A DNA stretch of 64,000 nucleotides from Pseudomonas lurida (lineage in GTDB: Bacteria > Pseudomonadota > Gammaproteobacteria > Pseudomonadales > Pseudomonadaceae): contig NZ_JAAMRE010000003.1 in the NCBI RefSeq assembly GCF_013522705.1, positions 186,001 through 250,000 on the forward strand, given 5' to 3'. The notes under the pieces are model-generated. The model saw nothing but the letters and a program-made list of their open reading frames with translations. It made no database searches and was not told the DNA's origin. Below, one piece after another: positions 1-8,940 of the stretch. The position numbers and the translations under genes are program-made. The first letter of the stretch is position 1. Each line of letters begins with the position of its first letter.

Positions 1-1
1 C

Positions 2-874
2 TTCGAAGACATGCGCCTGTTCTGCCAGGTCATGGAATCCGGCAGCTTTACCGCCGCCGCCGAGCAACTGGGCCTGTCCAAGCAGTTTGTCAGCCGTCGC
101 CTGATCCAGCTGGAAGACCGACTGGGCGTGCGCTTGCTCAATCGCTCCACGCGCCGCCTGGATGTCACGCCCCTGGGGCAGAGCTATTACGAATCCGCCT
201 TGCGCCTGCTCGGTGAAGTCGAGCAGGTCGAGCAGGGCATCGCCGGGCAAAACAGCGAGCCGCGCGGGACCATTCGCCTCAGCGCGCCGTTGTCGTTTGC
301 CATTGCCCACCTGGGTTGCCTGTTGCCATTGTTCCTGCAGCGTTATCCGCAGGTCACGGTGGAGGTGGACCTCAGCGACCGTCCCGTGGACCTGATCGGC
401 GAGGGCTACGACCTGGTGCTGCGCATCGGCACCCTGGAGGACTCCACATTGATCGCGCGGCGCATCGCCAGTGTCGCGCGGGTCTATTGCGCCAGCCCGG
501 ATTACCTGGCGCTGCGCGGCACGCCGCTGAAACCCGAAGACCTGGTCGACCACGACTGCCTGCCCTACGGCCACGGCCGCCAAGTGCAATGGCGCTTCAA
601 AGGCAAGGTGCAGGCGCTGAGTGTCAGCGGGCGCATGCGCGTGAACAACGGCGATTTACTGCGCGACACCGCGATTGCCGGGTTAGGCGTCACCTACCTG
701 CCCACTTTTATCGTCGCCGAGGCCCTGCAGGACGGGCGGCTGGTCACCGTCCTGGATGCGTTTGCCCCCGAGGCCTTGACGCTCTCGGCGGTGTATCCGC
801 AGCACCGGCAAAGCTCACGGCCGGTCCAGGCGCTGGTGGAGTTTTTGCGCGAGCGCCTGGCTAGCGGCTGTTGA
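2..874 (+). CDS. LysR-family transcriptional regulator (5' end outside window)
   Basis: The N-terminal winged helix-turn-helix is clear (FTAAAEQLGLSKQFVSRRL, then LEDRLGVRLLNRSTRR), followed by a LysR substrate-binding domain from about residue 90 to the end. The frame is open to the first base (F-E-D precedes the first Met at 11), and LysR proteins usually carry a few residues before this point, so the true start is probably just upstream of the window. The protein resembles the large group of LysR regulators that act on a neighbouring divergent gene; that neighbour is not visible. Its 3' end overlaps the convergent AraC gene by 14 bases. Target and inducer cannot be told from sequence. Confidence 0.9.
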   Translation, partial: FEDMRLFCQVMESGSFTAAAEQLGLSKQFVSRRLIQLEDRLGVRLLNRSTRRLDVTPLGQSYYESALRLLGEVEQVEQGIAGQNSEPRGTIRLSAPLSFAIAHLGCLLPLFLQRYPQVTVEVDLSDRPVDLIGEGYDLVLRIGTLEDSTLIARRIASVARVYCASPDYLALRGTPLKPEDLVDHDCLPYGHGRQVQWRFKGKVQALSVSGRMRVNNGDLLRDTAIAGLGVTYLPTFIVAEALQDGRLVTVLDAFAPEALTLSAVYPQHRQSSRPVQALVEFLRERLASGC

Positions 875-1898
875 ACAACTGACGGATCAGGCTCGGCGTG
901 CTGCCGGTCCAGCGCTTGAAGGCGCGGCGGAAATTGGCCGCGTCGTTGAAGTTCAGATACGCCGCCACCTCATCGTTGCTGTAACCCTTGACCTGATACA
1001 GGTGCAAGGCCACCTGTTTGCGCACGCGGTCGACCTGTTCCTGAAAACCGGTGGCGTGTTTGTGCAGTTTGCGCTTGAGGGTCGCCGGGCTCATGGCGAA
1101 CGCCTGCGCCGCCTGTTCCAGGTTGGGCGGCTGGCGCACCTGATCGCGTAGATAATCGTAGAGGCAGTCGAGAAAACTGTCGGCGAAGCCCAGCTGGTCG
1201 ATCTGTGCGCGGGCCTGTTGACGCGCAACCTGAGCGGCGGTGGCCGAGGCGCCGGGCCAGGCCTGCGCCAGGTACTCGCGGGGGATGCACAGCATGTCCA
1301 GGGGGCGTGCGAAGCGGGTGTCTTCGCCCAGGTGCACCCAATACTGCTCGACGTAGCGCGGCTCGTCGTGGCTCAAACTGCAGGCCCAGGGCAGGCGCTG
1401 GCCGCTGAGCCATTGGCTCATGGCAACCAGCGAAGTCATGCTGGCCTCGAGCAGAAAGCGCCAGTGCTCGCCCGCCCCGCAACTGTCCTGCCAATACAGG
1501 TAGGCGTGGTGTTCGTCCAACTCCAGATGCAGCGCTACCAGCGGGCTGAGCAGCACCTGCAACTGGATCAGTACCTCCAGCGCCTGGTGCAGGTTCTGCG
1601 CATGGCCCAGGGCGTGGCTGGCGGCGCCGTAGTAACCGGGCAACAGGCGTTGGCCGAACAGAAAACTGCTGTCGTCGGCGTCGAGCAACCTGCGGCTGTT
1701 GCCGATCAATCCCAGAAATTGCTGCGGGCTCAAACGCGCGTTGCCGGCCAGGATGTCTTCGTGGAACAAGCCGGTACCGCGCAGCAGGCGATGGCTGTCG
1801 ATGTCCCGCGACAAAGCCAGGTCGATCAGCGTGGCGGGTTGATAGTGCCCAGGGATGAAGCGGCTGTCGCTTTCATACCAGCGGGTTTTGATCGCCAT
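861..1898 (-). CDS. AraC-family transcriptional regulator with N-terminal arabinose-binding-like domain
   Basis: About 345 residues. The N-terminal two thirds match the 'Arabinose_bd' domain of OruR/ArgR-like AraC regulators. The C-terminal 100 residues are the double HTH (FAMSPATLKRKLHKHATGFQ, then YSNDEVAAYLNFNDAANFRR). A GTG three codons upstream (1907) is possible, but the ATG at 1898 sits one base after the stop of the upstream GGDEF-type gene, which is the usual arrangement for translational coupling. The pair is therefore probably one operon. The regulated genes and ligand are unknown. Convergent with the LysR gene, with a 14-base overlap of the stops. Confidence 0.9.
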   Translation of the reverse strand: MAIKTRWYESDSRFIPGHYQPATLIDLALSRDIDSHRLLRGTGLFHEDILAGNARLSPQQFLGLIGNSRRLLDADDSSFLFGQRLLPGYYGAASHALGHAQNLHQALEVLIQLQVLLSPLVALHLELDEHHAYLYWQDSCGAGEHWRFLLEASMTSLVAMSQWLSGQRLPWACSLSHDEPRYVEQYWVHLGEDTRFARPLDMLCIPREYLAQAWPGASATAAQVARQQARAQIDQLGFADSFLDCLYDYLRDQVRQPPNLEQAAQAFAMSPATLKRKLHKHATGFQEQVDRVRKQVALHLYQVKGYSNDEVAAYLNFNDAANFRRAFKRWTGSTPSLIRQLFNSR

Positions 1899-1899
1899 G

Positions 1900-2814
1900 T
1901 CAGGCACTTTTCGCCAGGGGTTGCTTGGCCTTGGCCAAGGCCAGGTTAAGGCGTTTGAGCAGGTCGTGGGGTGGCTCGTCCAGGGCCATCACCACCGCCG
2001 TGGAGGCCGCCAGCTGCAGGCGCTCGCCCTGTTGGCGGGTCTTGTGGGCCAGGCCACGCACCGCTTGCTGCAATTCCAGGGCAATGTCCTGGGCCTGGCG
2101 CTCGCCAGTATTGGGCAGCAGCACCACAAAGCGGTCGCCGGCCAGTCGGCACAGCAGGTCCTGGCGACGCAGGTTGAGCAACAGCAACTGGCTGAGGGCC
2201 TGCAACACCGCATCGCCCTCGGCATGCCCATAGGCCTGGTTGATGGCCGCGAAGTTATCCAGGTCCAGGGCCAGCAGCGACAGCGGTTGGGCCTGCTCGC
2301 GGCTGTCCTGCAGGCTCTCGGCCAACTGACGCTTGAGGTAGTCGGCACCGCCCAGGGGCGTGAGCTTGTCGAACAGCCGATGTTCGCGGAACACCCGCTC
2401 GCGTTTCTCCATTTGCGCGCTGATCGCCAGTTGCTCGCGGTGCCAGTGGTAGATGCCGAGGGTCAACAGGATCATGCCGACCGGCATCGGCCCGGACTCC
2501 AGCCAATGGTCCCAGGTGACGCTGTCGGGCAAGCGGATAAATTCGTCCAGACTGTCGATCCACCAGGAAAAGAAGATGCACGACAGGCCCAGTACCAGGT
2601 AGTTGGTGACCCGTCCGGCGGGGCGGCTTTTCAGCACCAGGCCCAGCCACACCAGCGCCAGCAGCGCCGAGCCGCCTTCACCGACGATATCCAGCCATTC
2701 CCATTCGCTGACGCTTTTGAGCTCGCCACAGGCCAGGTGCAGCATCAGCCCCAGGTTGGCGGCAAGCAGCAGCAGGGCGAGTTTCCAGCGGTGGGGTTTG
2801 AGCACGGAGAACAT
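1900..2814 (-). CDS. Membrane protein with degenerate GGDEF domain
   Basis: 304 residues. The first ~130 hold about four hydrophobic segments, so the protein is a membrane-anchored sensor. The rest is a GGDEF domain: the first metal-site motif is present (LDLDNFAAINQAYGH), but the signature reads AGDRF instead of GGDEF/GGEEF. The Asp that binds metal is kept; the following Glu, important for catalysis, is Arg, and the Lys of the DxDxFK motif is Ala. I infer weak or no diguanylate cyclase activity, perhaps a c-di-GMP or GTP sensor. Upstream partner of the AraC gene, with one base between them. Confidence 0.85.
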   Translation of the reverse strand: MFSVLKPHRWKLALLLLAANLGLMLHLACGELKSVSEWEWLDIVGEGGSALLALVWLGLVLKSRPAGRVTNYLVLGLSCIFFSWWIDSLDEFIRLPDSVTWDHWLESGPMPVGMILLTLGIYHWHREQLAISAQMEKRERVFREHRLFDKLTPLGGADYLKRQLAESLQDSREQAQPLSLLALDLDNFAAINQAYGHAEGDAVLQALSQLLLLNLRRQDLLCRLAGDRFVVLLPNTGERQAQDIALELQQAVRGLAHKTRQQGERLQLAASTAVVMALDEPPHDLLKRLNLALAKAKQPLAKSA

Positions 2815-2963
2815 GGCCGCGAGTCCTTGGGCAAAGAAGCGAAGGGCGCCAGCACAGCAGATGGATGTGACGGTTGGATGACAACGGGGAAGGGTCGAAT
2901 CAGCTCACCCCAAACACGCTGCGCCACAACAACCTCATTTTCTCATGCTATGTAGATACCTAT

Positions 2964-3040
2964 TCCCCTGATGGCGGTGGGGCAGCTGGCATATCTGTCG
3001 GCTGCTAGACCGCCATCGGGGGCAAGCCTCCTCCCACAGG
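2964..3040. repeat. REP doublet (degenerate REPIN)
   Basis: GATGGCGGT at 2970 and ACCGCCATC at 3009 are inverted arms around a ~30-base core, followed by the REP half GGGGGCAAGCCTCCTCCCAC. The left half has lost its G-rich palindrome. This lies in the 398-base gap (2815-3212) between the divergent GGDEF gene and the receptor gene; besides this repeat the gap holds only the candidate Pho box listed separately. Confidence 0.7.
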
Positions 3041-3120
3041 GGATATTTGCAGGTCATATCAGCTCATTTCGTCTCAGTTCATGGCTGAAAGCCGCGGTTT
3101 ACAGGGCTTTACGCCGATCG

Positions 3121-3138
3121 CTGTCACAGAACCGTCAT
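3121..3138 (+). promoter_or_regulatory. Candidate PhoB box upstream of the phytate receptor
   Basis: CTGTCAC-AGAA-CCGTCAT matches the Pho box (two CTGTCAT direct repeats separated by 4 bases) at 12 of 14 repeat positions with exact spacing. It ends 74 bases before the chosen receptor start. No convincing -35 is seen, as expected for PhoB-dependent promoters. A second, better copy lies before exbB in the same locus, which supports the call. Confidence 0.65.
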
Positions 3139-3212
3139 CCCCCACCCCTAGCGTGCCCTCCCAGTTGCCGGGCCTTTTGCCTGGCGCCGAACGGATTCTT
3201 GGGGAGGATTGC

Positions 3213-5726
3213 ATGTACAAGCGCACCGGGCTCGTCAGCTTCACGCTTACTGCCTTGGCCCTGGCGATAGCCAGCGAGCGGCTCTATGCGGCTGACGTGG
3301 CCGCCACCGAGCATGTCGACGTGGTCGGCCAGGCCGCCGCCATCAGCCAGGCGCTCAAGGAGCAGCGCAGCGCCGACAGCATCAAGAGCGTGGTGCACGC
3401 CGACGGCGTGGCCCAGTTGCCGGACGAGAACGTCGCCGAAGCGGCGCAGCGTCTGCCTGGCGTCAGTGTAGAGCGCGACCAGGGCGAAGGGCGCTTCGTC
3501 AGCGTGCGCGGCCTGGGCCCGGACCTCAACAGCGTGACCATCAACGGCACGTTGGTGCCATCCCCGGAAAGCGCCCGCCGCGCCGTGGCCCTGGACGTGT
3601 TGCCATCGGAGCTGGTGCAGTCGCTGTCGGTAATCAAGACCCTCACCCCGGACATGGACGCCAATTCCCTGGGCGGCACCGTCGACGTACAAAGCCTGTC
3701 GGCCTTCGATCACAAGGGCCTGTTCTACACCGGCAGCAGCGAAGCCAGCTACGACAAGAACACCCGTCAGACCAGCCCCAAATTCTCCGGGGCCGCCAGT
3801 AACCGCTTCAGCCTCGGCGATGGCATCGACAACTTCGGCGTGGCCGCGGCGCTGAGCTGGCAGAAGCGTGATTTCGGCTCGGACAACGTCGAGACCGGTG
3901 GCGCCTGGGACTTCACCGACGGTGCGCGGCTCAACGAGTTCGAGCAGCGCGACTACGACATCAGCCGCGAACGCGCCGGCGGCGGCCTTAACTTCGACTA
4001 CAAGCCCGATGACCTGAGCAGCTACTACCTGCGCACCCTCTACAGCCGCTATACGGACACCGAAACCCGCAACTCCACCAGCCTGGAATTTGCCGACCCA
4101 CAGGCGCCGGGCCAGTTGGGCGATGCCGAGGGCAAACGCAAGCTCAAGAACCGCGAAGAGACCCAGGAGATCCAGTCCTACGTGTTCGGCGGCGAACGCA
4201 TGCTCGGCCTGTGGACTCTCAGCGGCCAGGCCGGCTACAGCCAGTCCAGCGAAGACAGCCCGGCGCACATTGCCGGCGCCACCTTCGACGGCGGCGACTT
4301 CGCCGACAGCGGTTTCTACGACAAAGACAAACCGCGCCCGATCATCGGCAGCGCGTTCTACGACCCGGCCAACTTCACCCTCGACAAAGTCGACTGGGAA
4401 AAACAGAACACCAAAGACACCGAGAAAAACCTGCGCCTGGACCTGGCCCGCGACTACGACCTGAGCGGCTACGCGTCCCAGGTCAAATTCGGCGGCAAGG
4501 TCAGCCGGCGCAACAAGGACAACGACCTGCAAGCCTGGGTCTACAAGGATTTCGACAGCCTGGGCTTTACCGACCAGCAGCTCAACCTGACGCAGTTCCA
4601 GAAGGGCAACGTCGACTATCGCTTGGGCAACTACGGCCCTGGCATCAGCGCCAGCGGCATCAAGCAGTTGATCGGCGGCCTCAACCGCGCGGACTTCTAC
4701 GACGAGACCGAATCACGGGTCAACGACTTCACCCTGCGTGAAGACATCAACGCCGGCTACCTGATGAACACGATCGATATCGACGACTGGCGCTTTATCG
4801 CCGGCCTGCGCTACGAAGGCACCGAGTTCGAAGCCAAGGGCACCGGCGCCACCGACGGGCAATTCACCGCCACCGACACCCGGCGCCGCTATCATCACTG
4901 GCTGCCGGGCCTGCACGCGCGCTATCAGATCGACAAGAACACCCAGGTGCGCGCGGCCTGGACCAAATCCGTGGTGCGCGCGACTTTCGGCCAACTGGCG
5001 CCGGGGTTTGTGATCGACGATGACGAAGCCACCTTCGGCAATCCGGACCTCAAACCCCTGGAGTCGAGCAACCTGGACCTGGGCATCGAGCATTTCATGG
5101 GGCGTGCCGGCACCGTCTCGGCGTTCGTGTTCTACAAGGACATCCAGAACTTCGTCTACAACACCGACCTGGCCGGCAGCGGGGCCTGGGCCAACTTCGC
5201 CGAGGCCCACACCTACGCCAATGGCGACAGCGCCAAGCTGTATGGCCTGGAGCTGGCCTACTCGCAGAAATTCGACTGGCTGCCCGCGCCGTGGAACGGC
5301 CTGCTGGTGGGCGCCAACAGCACGTTCAGCCGCTCCAGCGCGGACATCGAAGGTTTCGACGCTGCCAGCGGCACTAATCGCAAACGCAACATCAGCCTGC
5401 CCAGCCAGTCGGACACCGTCGGCAACCTGATGCTTGGTTGGGAAGACGACAAGCTCAGCCTGCGCCTGTCGGCCAACTATAAATCGGCCTACCTGTATGA
5501 GCTGGCGTCGATCAACGACAAGGCCCACGACCTGCATGTCGACGCGCAGACCTTCGTCGATTTCAGCGCGCGCTATTCCCTCAGCAAGAACCTGCAAGTC
5601 AGCTTCGAGGCCCAGAACCTGACCGATGAGTCGTACTTCGTCTACACCGGCCACCGCGGCTACAACGGCCAGTACGAAGAGTACGGCCCCACCTACAAAG
5701 TGGGCCTGACCTTCACGCATTTCTAA
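3213..5726 (+). CDS. TonB-dependent outer-membrane receptor, phytate locus
   Basis: 837 residues from the ATG at 3213, chosen because GGGGAGGA lies five bases upstream and the protein then begins with a normal signal peptide (MYKRTGL..., cleavage near ERLYAAD); the frame is open further upstream to 3081 but without these signs. The plug domain (about residues 60-165: QLPDENVAEAAQRLPGVSVER, VRGLGPDLNSVTING, LGGTVDV) is of the receptor subfamily often tied to carbohydrate or organic-phosphate uptake. The beta-barrel follows and ends in the typical terminal Phe. The next gene is a phytase, and BPP-type phytases are repeatedly found beside TonB-dependent receptors, so I infer import of phytate or lower inositol phosphates. 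Confidence 0.9.
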   Translation: MYKRTGLVSFTLTALALAIASERLYAADVAATEHVDVVGQAAAISQALKEQRSADSIKSVVHADGVAQLPDENVAEAAQRLPGVSVERDQGEGRFVSVRGLGPDLNSVTINGTLVPSPESARRAVALDVLPSELVQSLSVIKTLTPDMDANSLGGTVDVQSLSAFDHKGLFYTGSSEASYDKNTRQTSPKFSGAASNRFSLGDGIDNFGVAAALSWQKRDFGSDNVETGGAWDFTDGARLNEFEQRDYDISRERAGGGLNFDYKPDDLSSYYLRTLYSRYTDTETRNSTSLEFADPQAPGQLGDAEGKRKLKNREETQEIQSYVFGGERMLGLWTLSGQAGYSQSSEDSPAHIAGATFDGGDFADSGFYDKDKPRPIIGSAFYDPANFTLDKVDWEKQNTKDTEKNLRLDLARDYDLSGYASQVKFGGKVSRRNKDNDLQAWVYKDFDSLGFTDQQLNLTQFQKGNVDYRLGNYGPGISASGIKQLIGGLNRADFYDETESRVNDFTLREDINAGYLMNTIDIDDWRFIAGLRYEGTEFEAKGTGATDGQFTATDTRRRYHHWLPGLHARYQIDKNTQVRAAWTKSVVRATFGQLAPGFVIDDDEATFGNPDLKPLESSNLDLGIEHFMGRAGTVSAFVFYKDIQNFVYNTDLAGSGAWANFAEAHTYANGDSAKLYGLELAYSQKFDWLPAPWNGLLVGANSTFSRSSADIEGFDAASGTNRKRNISLPSQSDTVGNLMLGWEDDKLSLRLSANYKSAYLYELASINDKAHDLHVDAQTFVDFSARYSLSKNLQVSFEAQNLTDESYFVYTGHRGYNGQYEEYGPTYKVGLTFTHF

Positions 5727-5741
5727 CTCACCCAATTCCAA

Positions 5742-5770
5742 TGTGGGAGGGGGCTTGCCCCCGATGAGGG
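5742..5770. repeat. Single REP element
   Basis: TGTGGGAGGGGGCTTGCCCC followed by CGAT: a lone copy of the REP palindrome used throughout this window, in the 131-base gap between receptor and phytase. The hairpin could weaken read-through or stabilise the receptor mRNA end. Confidence 0.75.
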
Positions 5771-5857
5771 CCTGGCAATTGACGCATCAGTAGCTGACCC
5801 ACTGCAGCCCCCCAAGCCCACAGCGTTCTGCATTTTTGTCGAAGGATTTGTTCGTTC

Positions 5858-7723
5858 ATGAGAATTTCCAAGCTGTACCTGCTGATCGCCCTGGCCACCA
5901 GCGGCCATGTCTCTGCCGCCGACCTGGCCCTGACCCCCTGGGCACCCAGCCTTAAGGCCGAAGCCGTGGCCTTCCTGCCCAATGGTCAGACGCGCCTCAC
6001 CGCCAGCCCGCGCGACGGTCTGCAGATGCTCGACAGCCAGGGCGCCGAACTGGCGCGTTTCAACGGTCACTTCAGCGGCCTCGATACACGTGCCACCGGC
6101 ACCCAGGCAGTGGTCGCCAGCCTCGACAACGACCGCCAGCAGGCACTGCTGGTCAACCTCGATTCCGCCGCCAAAACTTGGGGCCAGCCGTTGTACCTGC
6201 CGCCTCGCGACTTCCCGGTGAACGGTCTTTGCCTGTATCGCGACGCGGCAGCCAACCTGTTTGTGTTCCTGGTCGGGGAGGAGGGCAAGGGCGAGCAGTG
6301 GCTGGTAGGCAACGGCTCGACACTGCTTGCTGAAGCCCGCCGTGTGCGTGGGGTGCCGCTGCCGCCATCGGCGCAGTTCTGCCAGGTGGACGACGCCACG
6401 CAGCAACTGGTGGTGAACGAAGAAAATGTCGGGTGGTGGGCCTACCCGGCGCATCCCGAGGCAGCGGTCAAACGCACGCCGGTGGCGCTGTTCGATGATC
6501 CCAAGCGTGAAGCCGGGGCCATGGCGCTCGTGCCGGGGGGGATGGTTGCGCTGGACCCGAAAACCGCGCAACTGCATCTGTTCCAGCACACCGGCACGCG
6601 CTGGGTGGAGCAACCGAGCCTGCGCCTGCCCGGCCTCAAGGAGCCGGAGCAACTGGCGGTCAATGGTCGGCAATTGCTGGTACGCGATGACGACAACGGC
6701 CAGCTGTACCAAGGCACCCTCGACTGGCAGGCCAAACCCGTGCCGGTCGCGCCGGTGCTGCCGGAGGTCGCCGCGCTGCGCCAGAGCGAACCGGTGGGGC
6801 GCCAGGGCGATGCGGCGGATGACCCGGCGATCTGGGTTCACCCCGAGCACCCAGGGCAGAGCCGCGTTCTGGGCACCAACAAAAAACAGGGCCTGCTGGC
6901 CTACGATCTCGACGGCAAGTTGCTGCAGGAGCTGGCGGTGGGGCGTTTGAACAACGTCGACGTGCGCCCGCGTTTCAAGCTCGGCCGGCAAACGGTTGAC
7001 CTGGCCGTGGCGAGTAATCGCGATCGCAACAGCCTGAGCCTGTTCAGCATCGACCGGCAGACCGGCGAGTTGCGCGAGGCCGGTGAGGTGCCGACGCCGC
7101 TCAAGGAGATCTACGGCATGTGCCTGTTCCAGCCTGCCGGCGGTGAGCTTTATGCGATTGCCAACGGTAAGGACGGCACCTTCCTGCAATACCGCCTCAG
7201 CGCCCCGGACGGTCACGTGCGGGGCGAGTTGGTGCGCCAGTTCAAGGTCGATAGCCAACCTGAAGGCTGCGTCGCCGACGATCAGCGCCAGCGTTTGTTT
7301 ATCGGCGAGGAAGACGTAGGCGTGTGGGCCGTGGATGCCCGCGCCGATCAACCGGCGACATTGACCAGTGTGATCAAGGTCGGCGCGCACCTGCAGGCGG
7401 ACGTCGAGGGCCTGGCGCTGTACCAGAGCGCGCAGCATGACTACCTGGTGATCTCCAGCCAGGGCAATGACAGCTACCTGGTGCTGGATGCCGAACCGCC
7501 GTTCGCCAGTCGCGGTGCCTTCCGGGTCGGCCTGAATGCCGCTGCCGGTATCGATGGCGCGTCGGAAACCGATGGCCTGGAAGCGACTGCCATCAACCTC
7601 GGCGGGCCGTGGAGCCAGGGCATGCTGGTGGTGCAGGACGGGCGCAAGCGCATGCCTGAGCAAACCCAGAACTTCAAGTTTGTGCCCTGGGCCGATGTGA
7701 CCCGCACGTTGAAACTGCCCTGA
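5858..7723 (+). CDS. Beta-propeller phytase (3-phytase), two-domain form
   Basis: 621 residues with a signal peptide (cleaved near HVSAAD), so periplasmic or exported. The C-terminal half (from about residue 305) is a full beta-propeller phytase domain: DAADDPAIWVHP at about 316, GTNKKQGLLAYDLDG, LNNVDVRP, the region around EIYGMCLFQ, and QPEGCVADD with acidic Ca-binding residues. The N-terminal half (about 25-295) looks like a second, degenerate propeller lacking the DDPAIW motif (it has NVGWWAYPAHPE where the active domain has an acidic loop). Tandem BPPs with an incomplete first domain are known. The enzyme removes phosphates from Ca-phytate; with the receptor and TonB genes it forms a phytate acquisition locus. 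RBS AAGGA lies about 12 bases before the ATG. Confidence 0.92.
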   Translation: MRISKLYLLIALATSGHVSAADLALTPWAPSLKAEAVAFLPNGQTRLTASPRDGLQMLDSQGAELARFNGHFSGLDTRATGTQAVVASLDNDRQQALLVNLDSAAKTWGQPLYLPPRDFPVNGLCLYRDAAANLFVFLVGEEGKGEQWLVGNGSTLLAEARRVRGVPLPPSAQFCQVDDATQQLVVNEENVGWWAYPAHPEAAVKRTPVALFDDPKREAGAMALVPGGMVALDPKTAQLHLFQHTGTRWVEQPSLRLPGLKEPEQLAVNGRQLLVRDDDNGQLYQGTLDWQAKPVPVAPVLPEVAALRQSEPVGRQGDAADDPAIWVHPEHPGQSRVLGTNKKQGLLAYDLDGKLLQELAVGRLNNVDVRPRFKLGRQTVDLAVASNRDRNSLSLFSIDRQTGELREAGEVPTPLKEIYGMCLFQPAGGELYAIANGKDGTFLQYRLSAPDGHVRGELVRQFKVDSQPEGCVADDQRQRLFIGEEDVGVWAVDARADQPATLTSVIKVGAHLQADVEGLALYQSAQHDYLVISSQGNDSYLVLDAEPPFASRGAFRVGLNAAAGIDGASETDGLEATAINLGGPWSQGMLVVQDGRKRMPEQTQNFKFVPWADVTRTLKLP

Positions 7724-7724
7724 G

Positions 7725-7742
7725 CTGTCATCAGCCAGTCAT
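7725..7742 (+). promoter_or_regulatory. Candidate PhoB box between phytase and exbB
   Basis: CTGTCAT-CAGC-CAGTCAT: 13 of 14 repeat positions match the Pho-box consensus with the exact 4-base spacer. It begins one base after the phytase stop and lies 44 bases before the exbB start, so exbB-exbD-tonB may have its own phosphate-starvation promoter. Confidence 0.7.
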
Positions 7743-7786
7743 GACTTTTTAATCACTGCACGTTAAACCGATAGAGGACATTCACC

Positions 7787-8479
7787 ATGCACGCGACGAT
7801 GGAACATATGACGATCTGGGGCCTGATCAGTGACGCCAGCCTGTTGGTCAAGGCGGTGATGATTACTTTGCTGCTGGCCTCGTTGTGCAGCTGGTACCTG
7901 ATTATTCAGCGCGGCACGGTGCTGCGGCGTCTGGAGCGGCAGTTGAACGGGTTTGTGCAACGCTTTCGCGCGGCGCCGGATTTGCAGGGGCTTTACCGCG
8001 ACACCCTGCAGGCGGGCGAGGGTGGAGTGGCGCCGATCTTCATCGCTGGGGTCCAGGAATACCAGCACCTGCACAGCCATGATCCGGCAGTGCTCGAAGG
8101 CGTGGAGCGGGCCTTGCAGGTGGCGATCACCGCGCAGGAAATCGAACTGGAAAAAGGCTTGCAGTTCCTGGCCACCGTGGGCTCGGTGAGCCCGTATATC
8201 GGCTTGTTCGGCACCGTGTGGGGCATCATGAATTCGTTCCTCGGCTTGTCCCAGGTGCAGCAGGCCACGCTGTCCACGGTGGCACCGGGGATTGCCGAGG
8301 CGTTGATCGCCACGGCCATCGGCCTGTTTGCGGCGATTCCGGCGGTGATTGCCTATAACCGTTTTTCGGCGCGCAGCCAGACCTTGCTCACCCGCTATTA
8401 CGCCTTTGGCAACGAGCTGCAAGTGCGGTTGCATCGCACCTTGCGCGGTACGCCAATCAACCTGGCCGTGGCCGCCTGA
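7787..8479 (+). CDS. exbB: ExbB/TolQ-type proton channel subunit
   Basis: 230 residues with three membrane segments: around 17-40 (LLVKAVMITLLLASLCSWYL), about 137-160 (VGSVSPYIGLFGTVWGIMNS) and about 175-197 (EALIATAIGLFAAIPAVIAY). The conserved MotA/TolQ/ExbB core (GLFGTVWGIM, ALIATAIGLFAAIPA) is intact. It powers TonB with the proton gradient in the inner membrane. First gene of a tight exbB-exbD-tonB set directly after the phytase, with a Pho-box-like site in front; this suggests a dedicated energiser for the upstream receptor rather than the general TonB system. Confidence 0.93.
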   Translation: MHATMEHMTIWGLISDASLLVKAVMITLLLASLCSWYLIIQRGTVLRRLERQLNGFVQRFRAAPDLQGLYRDTLQAGEGGVAPIFIAGVQEYQHLHSHDPAVLEGVERALQVAITAQEIELEKGLQFLATVGSVSPYIGLFGTVWGIMNSFLGLSQVQQATLSTVAPGIAEALIATAIGLFAAIPAVIAYNRFSARSQTLLTRYYAFGNELQVRLHRTLRGTPINLAVAA

Positions 8480-8493
8480 GCAGGAGCACTCCG

Positions 8494-8940
8494 ATGTTAG
8501 TCAGGCCACAACGCAAGCACGGGCCCAAGGCCGAAATGAACGTGGTGCCGTATATCGACGTGATGCTGGTGCTGCTGGTGATCTTTATGGTCACCGCGCC
8601 GATGCTGACCCAGGGCGTGAAGATCGAACTGCCCAAGGTCGCCGCCGAGGCGCTGGCCACCGACACCCGCCAGCAAATCCTCACCTTGTCGGTGCAGGCC
8701 GACGGCGGCTACTACTGGAACCTCGGCGAGGAACTGGACACCCGGCACCAGACCGACAGCGCAGTGAGCCTGGAAGAAATGGGCGCCAAGGTCGCGCAGG
8801 TGGTGGCGGCGCGCAGTGACACCCAGGTGTATATCCGTGCCGACGACAATGCCGGTTATGGCCGTGTGGTGGCTGCCATGGCGGTGTTGCAGAAGGGCGG
8901 TGTCAGTAACCTGGGGCTGGTGACCGAGGCCCCGCAATGA
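8494..8940 (+). CDS. exbD: ExbD/TolR-type protein
   Basis: 148 residues. One N-terminal membrane segment carries the essential Asp (PYIDVMLVLLVIFMV, Asp22) of ExbD/TolR, followed by a periplasmic domain. RBS AGGAG lies nine bases before the ATG; 14 bases separate it from exbB and it overlaps tonB by four (ATGA). Partner of ExbB in the proton channel that energises TonB. Confidence 0.93.
   Translation: MLVRPQRKHGPKAEMNVVPYIDVMLVLLVIFMVTAPMLTQGVKIELPKVAAEALATDTRQQILTLSVQADGGYYWNLGEELDTRHQTDSAVSLEEMGAKVAQVVAARSDTQVYIRADDNAGYGRVVAAMAVLQKGGVSNLGLVTEAPQ

Noticed and set aside
1855..2955. Long + strand open frame antisense to the GGDEF gene
   Set aside because: The minus-strand gene has clear domains; this frame is a GC-rich antisense by-product with low-complexity Gln/Gly composition.
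3135..4532. 465-codon minus-strand frame opposite the receptor gene
   Set aside because: Val/Ala/Gly-rich with no motifs; it arises from the codon bias of the receptor gene.
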